Shown: piece by piece, positions 1-10,823 of the stretch | Numbering within the stretch: position 1 is the first letter of the stretch | Layout: the number at the start of each line of letters is the position of its first letter | DNA from: Baffinella frigidus | Lineage: Eukaryota > Cryptophyceae > Cryptomonadales > Baffinellaceae | Length of the DNA: 10,823 bases | Reading direction: 5' to 3' | Assembly (NCBI GenBank): GCA_026770585.1 | Contig: MU646974.1 | Span: forward strand, 53,846-64,668 | Notes under the pieces: generated by a model | What the model was told of the DNA's origin: nothing | Database searches by the model: none | The model's input: the letters and a program-made list of their open reading frames with translations, nothing else | Position numbers and translations under genes: made by a program

Positions 1-145
1 ACCCAAACCCTGAACACTAAAACCCAAACCATAAAACCCAAAACCTAAACCATAAAACCCAAAACCCAAAACCCATAAACCATACACCCAAACCCATAAA
101 CCCCAAACCCCAAACCCCAAACCCCAAACCCCAAACCCCAAACCC
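1..145. repeat. Degenerate telomere-like array (CCCAAA/CCCTAAA type)
   Basis: AACCC-based 6-7 bp units shift from CCCAAAA to CCCCAAA within the block. It leads directly into the CAG acceptor of an exon 1 copy, so it is intronic rather than a chromosome end. Confidence 0.75.
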
Positions 146-149
146 GCAG

Positions 150-212
150 GCGGTGCGGCAACTCGGCGGGGACATTCGGGGAGATAGGGGTCCTGGCGTC
201 GGGAGACGTCAA
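150..212 (+). pseudogene. Exon 1 copy A (frameshifted)
   Basis: It follows a GCAG acceptor and matches exon 1 through GCGGTGCGGCAACTCGGC and GGGGAGATAGGGGTCCTGG. An internal deletion breaks the frame, and the 3' third is replaced by telomere-like repeat. Confidence 0.7.
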
Positions 213-243
213 CCCTAAACCCCAACCCCAACCCCTACATATG

Positions 244-345
244 CGAAATAACAATAATACATGAGACATAATACATAATACATAATACATAATACATAAT
301 ACACTTGTGACGCATAATACATATGCATAAATAATAATAATACAC
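244..345. repeat. AT-rich TAATACA minisatellite
   Basis: Tandem TAATACA-type units (7-8 bp) with variants such as GAGACA and GACGCA fill the space between exon 1 copies A and B. No coding signal. Confidence 0.7.
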
Positions 346-390
346 AAATAAATGATGATACATGATAAACCCTACGCCCCACACGCGCAG

Positions 391-496
391 GCGGTGCCTT
401 AGACAGGGACAACACATTTAGGCGGGAAAAAAATAGGCAGCTCGGTGCGGGGGAGCCAATGGGGCAGATAGGGGTCCTGGCTTCAGGAGCCGTCAC
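391..496 (+). pseudogene. Exon 1 copy B (interrupted)
   Basis: It starts GCGGTGCC after a GCAG acceptor, then about 40 nt unrelated to exon 1, including an in-frame TAG, and then resumes as CTCGGTGCGGGGGAG...GATAGGGGTCCTGG. It is a dead copy. Confidence 0.68.
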
Positions 497-499
497 CCC

Positions 500-790
500 C
501 AACCCCCAAATAACAAACAACAAACAGTATACACCAAATAATAAATAATACATAACAATAAATAAAGAATAGGTCATAAACCACACATACCAAGTAATAA
601 ATAATATATAACAATAAATAAATCAAAGATAATAAAATAAAAGACAATAAAAGATAACAGATAAATAATAAATAAATAAAAGATAATAAAAATCAATAAA
701 AGATAATGAAAGATAATAAAAATAAATAAAAGATAATAAAATAACAATAAATAAATAAAAGATTATAAAATAACAATAAATAAAAGATAA
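500..790. repeat. AT-rich low-complexity block (AATAAA/AAGATAATA)
   Basis: About 290 bp of A-rich tandem units (AATAAATA, AAAGATAATA) fill the intron just before intact exon 1. Long minus-strand frames here are only this composition. Confidence 0.75.
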
Positions 791-805
791 TGCACCCCAC
801 ACCAG

Positions 806-9369
<8,564 letters not shown>

Positions 9370-9380
9370 GTCCCCAAACC

Positions 9381-9438
9381 TCCAAAGTTGACGGGTTTGT
9401 ACCACACACCCAGAGATGTCAACTTACGAATAGTCTGC
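9381..9438. mobile_element. Family S 57-bp element, copy 3
   Basis: TCCAAAGTTGACGGGTTTGT-ACCACA...GATGTCAACTTACGAATAGTCTG. It sits just inside the donor of exon 11 and is followed by CTAAC, a branch-point-like word, and an exon 11 fragment. Confidence 0.7.
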
Positions 9439-9463
9439 TAACCCGACGGAGGCAGAGGCACAG

Positions 9464-9493
9464 GGATCGGACCTCAACTTCGTTTGCGGAAAG
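9464..9493 (+). pseudogene. Exon 11 fragment
   Basis: It follows a CAG and reads GSDLNFVCGK before GTCTCC, matching GSDLNIVRDK of exon 11. It lacks the first 16 codons and directly follows the 57-bp element at 9381-9438. Confidence 0.5.
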
Positions 9494-9576
9494 GTCTCCT
9501 TCCAACTCCGAACCCCGAACCCCGAAACCTGAAACCTGAAACCTGAAACCCCAAACCGCAGGCCTGCGTGCGAGGC

Positions 9577-9698
9577 TACAGGGGTACCTCGCTCATAAGA
9601 AACACCCCCCCCCCCTAGGACCACCGTAGGGCCCTAGGCATGCCCCTACTGTAGGGCCCTAGGGGGGGGCGGTTTCTTATGAGCGAGGTACCCCTGTA
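9577..9698. mobile_element. Family P palindromic element, copy 3
   Basis: 122 bp, ends TACAGGGGTACCTCGCTCAT and ATGAGCGAGGTACCCCTGTA, a perfect 20-bp terminal match that extends outward as AGGC/GCCT. The interior has C10 and CTAGG blocks. CAG-GCCTGCGTGCGAGG before it may be an exon relic (ACVRG). Confidence 0.85.
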
Positions 9699-9777
9699 GC
9701 CTACAGACTCTCTCTCTCTCTCTCGCTCGCTCTCTCGATTCAGGGGTTAGGATTTCGAGCAGGGTTTAGAGTGCAGC

Positions 9778-9804
9778 GCGGACTTCAACATCGTACGTGA
9801 CAAG
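9778..9804 (+). pseudogene. Exon 11 fragment
   Basis: It reads ADFNIVRDK before GTCATC and matches the last nine codons of exon 11. It is a relic or a small alternative exon behind a CAG at 9776. Confidence 0.45.
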
Positions 9805-9870
9805 GTCATCTTCCAAAACCCGACAGCCGAAAGCGACCCCGTACTCAACCCCCCCCCCCCCTACCTACAA

Positions 9871-10002
9871 CCAACCGTCACAACTTCGGCAAATCGAAAA
9901 AGTCAAAAACACCAAATCCCCTTGAAGGCCGTCGGATTCCGACGGCCTTCAAGGGGATTTTTGGAGCTACTTTCCCCGATTTGCCCGGACTGTGAGGGTT
10001 GG
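9871..10002. mobile_element. Hairpin element with 23-bp perfect inner stem
   Basis: The outer arms CCAACCGTCACAACTTCGGC and AAATCG pair imperfectly with CGATTTGCCCGGACTGTGAG plus GGTTGG. The inner 9914-9960 is AAATCCCC...GTCGGA, one T, and its exact complement, a 23-bp perfect stem with a 1-nt centre. No ORF; single copy here. Confidence 0.82.
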
Positions 10003-10011
10003 TGGTACGAG

Positions 10012-10072
10012 CCTACCTGCCAGCATACCTGCCAGCCTACCTACCTACCTACCCGGTAGGTTGGCAGGTAGG
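10012..10072. repeat. CCTA tandem repeat forming an inverted repeat
   Basis: CCTACCTGCCAGCATACCTG, then (CCTA)n, then CCGGTAGG and TTGGCAGGTAGG, which pairs with the left end. It directly follows the hairpin element. Confidence 0.65.
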
Positions 10073-10153
10073 GTGGATGGTTTGGGGCCGGGGGGGTTAG
10101 GGTATGGGGTTCCGGGGTTATCGCCACTGCGTCGACCGTGACTCCCCACCTTC

Positions 10154-10280
10154 ATCCGGGAACAAGTATTTTTTTTGAACAATCTGCACGAAAAATTGCT
10201 ACACAATTGCTTCGGACGTGACCCGTTGTGTAGTAGTTTTCATTGCCAGCTTTTGAAATAAAAATACTTGTTCCTGGATT
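10154..10280. mobile_element. AT-rich TIR element M3 (127 bp)
   Basis: ATCCGGGAACAAGTATTTTT and AAAAATACTTGTTCCTGGAT form a 20-bp terminal repeat with one mismatch. The inner core at 10190-10241 is AAAAATTGCTACACAATTGC...GTTGTGTAGTAGTTTTC. Confidence 0.85.
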
Positions 10281-10287
10281 AACCTGC

Positions 10288-10477
10288 CACACGAGAATGC
10301 TAGAGGAGCCTATTTAAAACCAATGTGCTTTTAAAAGTGGGTATTTGTATAGTAAATTTCGTTGATTGGTCACGTTACTAGCCATATATTGGCCAGTCAC
10401 GAGGTTGGAACACCTTATCCTGGTACAAATATTTACAACCCCACATATAAATAGGATCCTCCGGCATTCTCGAGTGG
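10288..10477. mobile_element. TIR element M4 (190 bp)
   Basis: CCACACGAGAATGCTAGAGG plus AGCCTATTTA pairs with TAAATAGGATCCTCCGGCAT plus TCTCGAGTGG: 30-bp ends with four mismatches. The interior has one arm of the ACTACAC core (TTGTATAGTAAATTTCG, 10345-10361). Confidence 0.8.
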
Positions 10478-10631
10478 TGGGGCTGACGTTTTGGCCGATC
10501 GTCAGAGAGACGTTATGCGGCCGATCTCCACACGGATGAGCGTTCGAGATTACCTCGAAGGATTTCCTGGATCTGAGATAGGGCGTGATGAACACGGCAG
10601 ATATCCAGGACGTCAGGAAACCGTGGATTGA
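10455..10631 (+). other. Unrecognised open frame between two elements
   Basis: 58 open codons to a TGA at 10629, non-repetitive, including GADVLADRQRDVMRPISTRM and SVRDYLEGFPGSEIGRDEHG. The first codons lie in the right end of element M4. It could be part of a later exon, but I see no clean acceptor/donor pair and no known family. Confidence 0.22.
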
Positions 10632-10643
10632 ACCCCTAAGCTC

Positions 10644-10805
10644 ATAGGCTAACGGCCTGAAAATGGGGTAGTTAGGCATACGGCATTGCCTAGGACCTCC
10701 TACCGTAGGCCGAGGGATCCTAGGACCAAAAAGTCTCGGCCTACGGTAGGAGGTCCTAGGCAATCCCGTAGGCCTAACTACCCCATTTTCAGGTCGTTAC
10801 CCTAT
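10644..10805. mobile_element. Family Q palindromic element, copy 2 (162 bp)
   Basis: ATAGGCTAACGGCCTG and CAGGTCGTTACCCTAT at the ends, loop GGATCCTAGGACCAAAAAGT. It has the same length as the copy at 6713 and is in reverse orientation to it. No AGGT flank is evident (CTC left, CAA right). Confidence 0.85.
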
Positions 10806-10823
10806 CAAACCCCCAGCGCCGCC

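Noticed and set aside
1-145. A true chromosome end
   Set aside because: The units are degenerate and mixed, occur in every intron of the window in both orientations, and are followed by exon copies.
10314-10763. 149-codon minus-strand open frame
   Set aside because: It runs through the interiors of elements M4 and family Q; both arms of the Q palindrome are translated. No domain is visible.

Overview
This window looks like nuclear DNA from a eukaryotic microalga. The signs are GT-AG introns, very short exons, and introns packed with degenerate plant/green-algal telomere-type repeats (CCCTAAA and the variants CCCGAAA, CCCCAAA, CCCAAAA). Transposase-less inverted-repeat elements are also abundant. 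A prasinophyte-type green alga with a repeat-rich genome would fit, but the taxon is a guess. I see no bacterial-style genes, rRNA, tRNA or CRISPR.

The only gene I can support is on the + strand and lies in small exons that single open frames do not reveal. I assembled it by matching splice sites, codon phase and domain logic. Eleven exons (806-913, 1510-1578, 2680-2765, 3982-4052, 4538-4599, 5903-5977, 7054-7117, 7896-7954, 8155-8172, 8277-8354, 9292-9369) sum to 768 nt (256 codons) with every junction in phase. The product begins in the second half of one cyclic-nucleotide-binding domain (CNBD1: GEIGVL motif, then ARDLYGLLRRYPEL) and continues through a short Pro-rich linker. A complete second CNBD follows (IPAGERI, LLVLDQGVV, AGDLIGEVATM, CVELLEIHASDLE, ALAQHP), then a helical tail. 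The N-terminus lies upstream of the window and the C-terminus is not resolved. Tandem CNBDs occur in cyclic-nucleotide-regulated kinases and in some channels; nothing here decides which this is.

Almost every exon is accompanied by one to four damaged or partial copies in the neighbouring introns: exon 1 at 150, 391 and 1270; exon 2 at 1701 and 1820; exon 4 at 3369, 3478, 3664 and 3825; exon 5 at 4356; exon 6 at 5215, 5443, 5815 and 6676; exon 8 at 7322 and 7691; exon 10 at 8393, 8518 and 8810; exon 11 at 9080, 9464 and 9778. Some exon pieces have been amplified into minisatellites (3294-3980, 5085-5900).

The introns also carry at least seven families of short (57-190 bp) terminal-inverted-repeat elements. 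Two of them interrupt exon copies exactly where a GT-AG excision would restore the exon frame. In one, an AGGT target duplication supplies both splice sites. That is the signature expected of introner-type mobile introns and is the most interesting signal in the window. Several AT-rich elements share an inner palindromic core (AAATTACTACACA...TGTGTAGTAATTT) inside different outer repeats.
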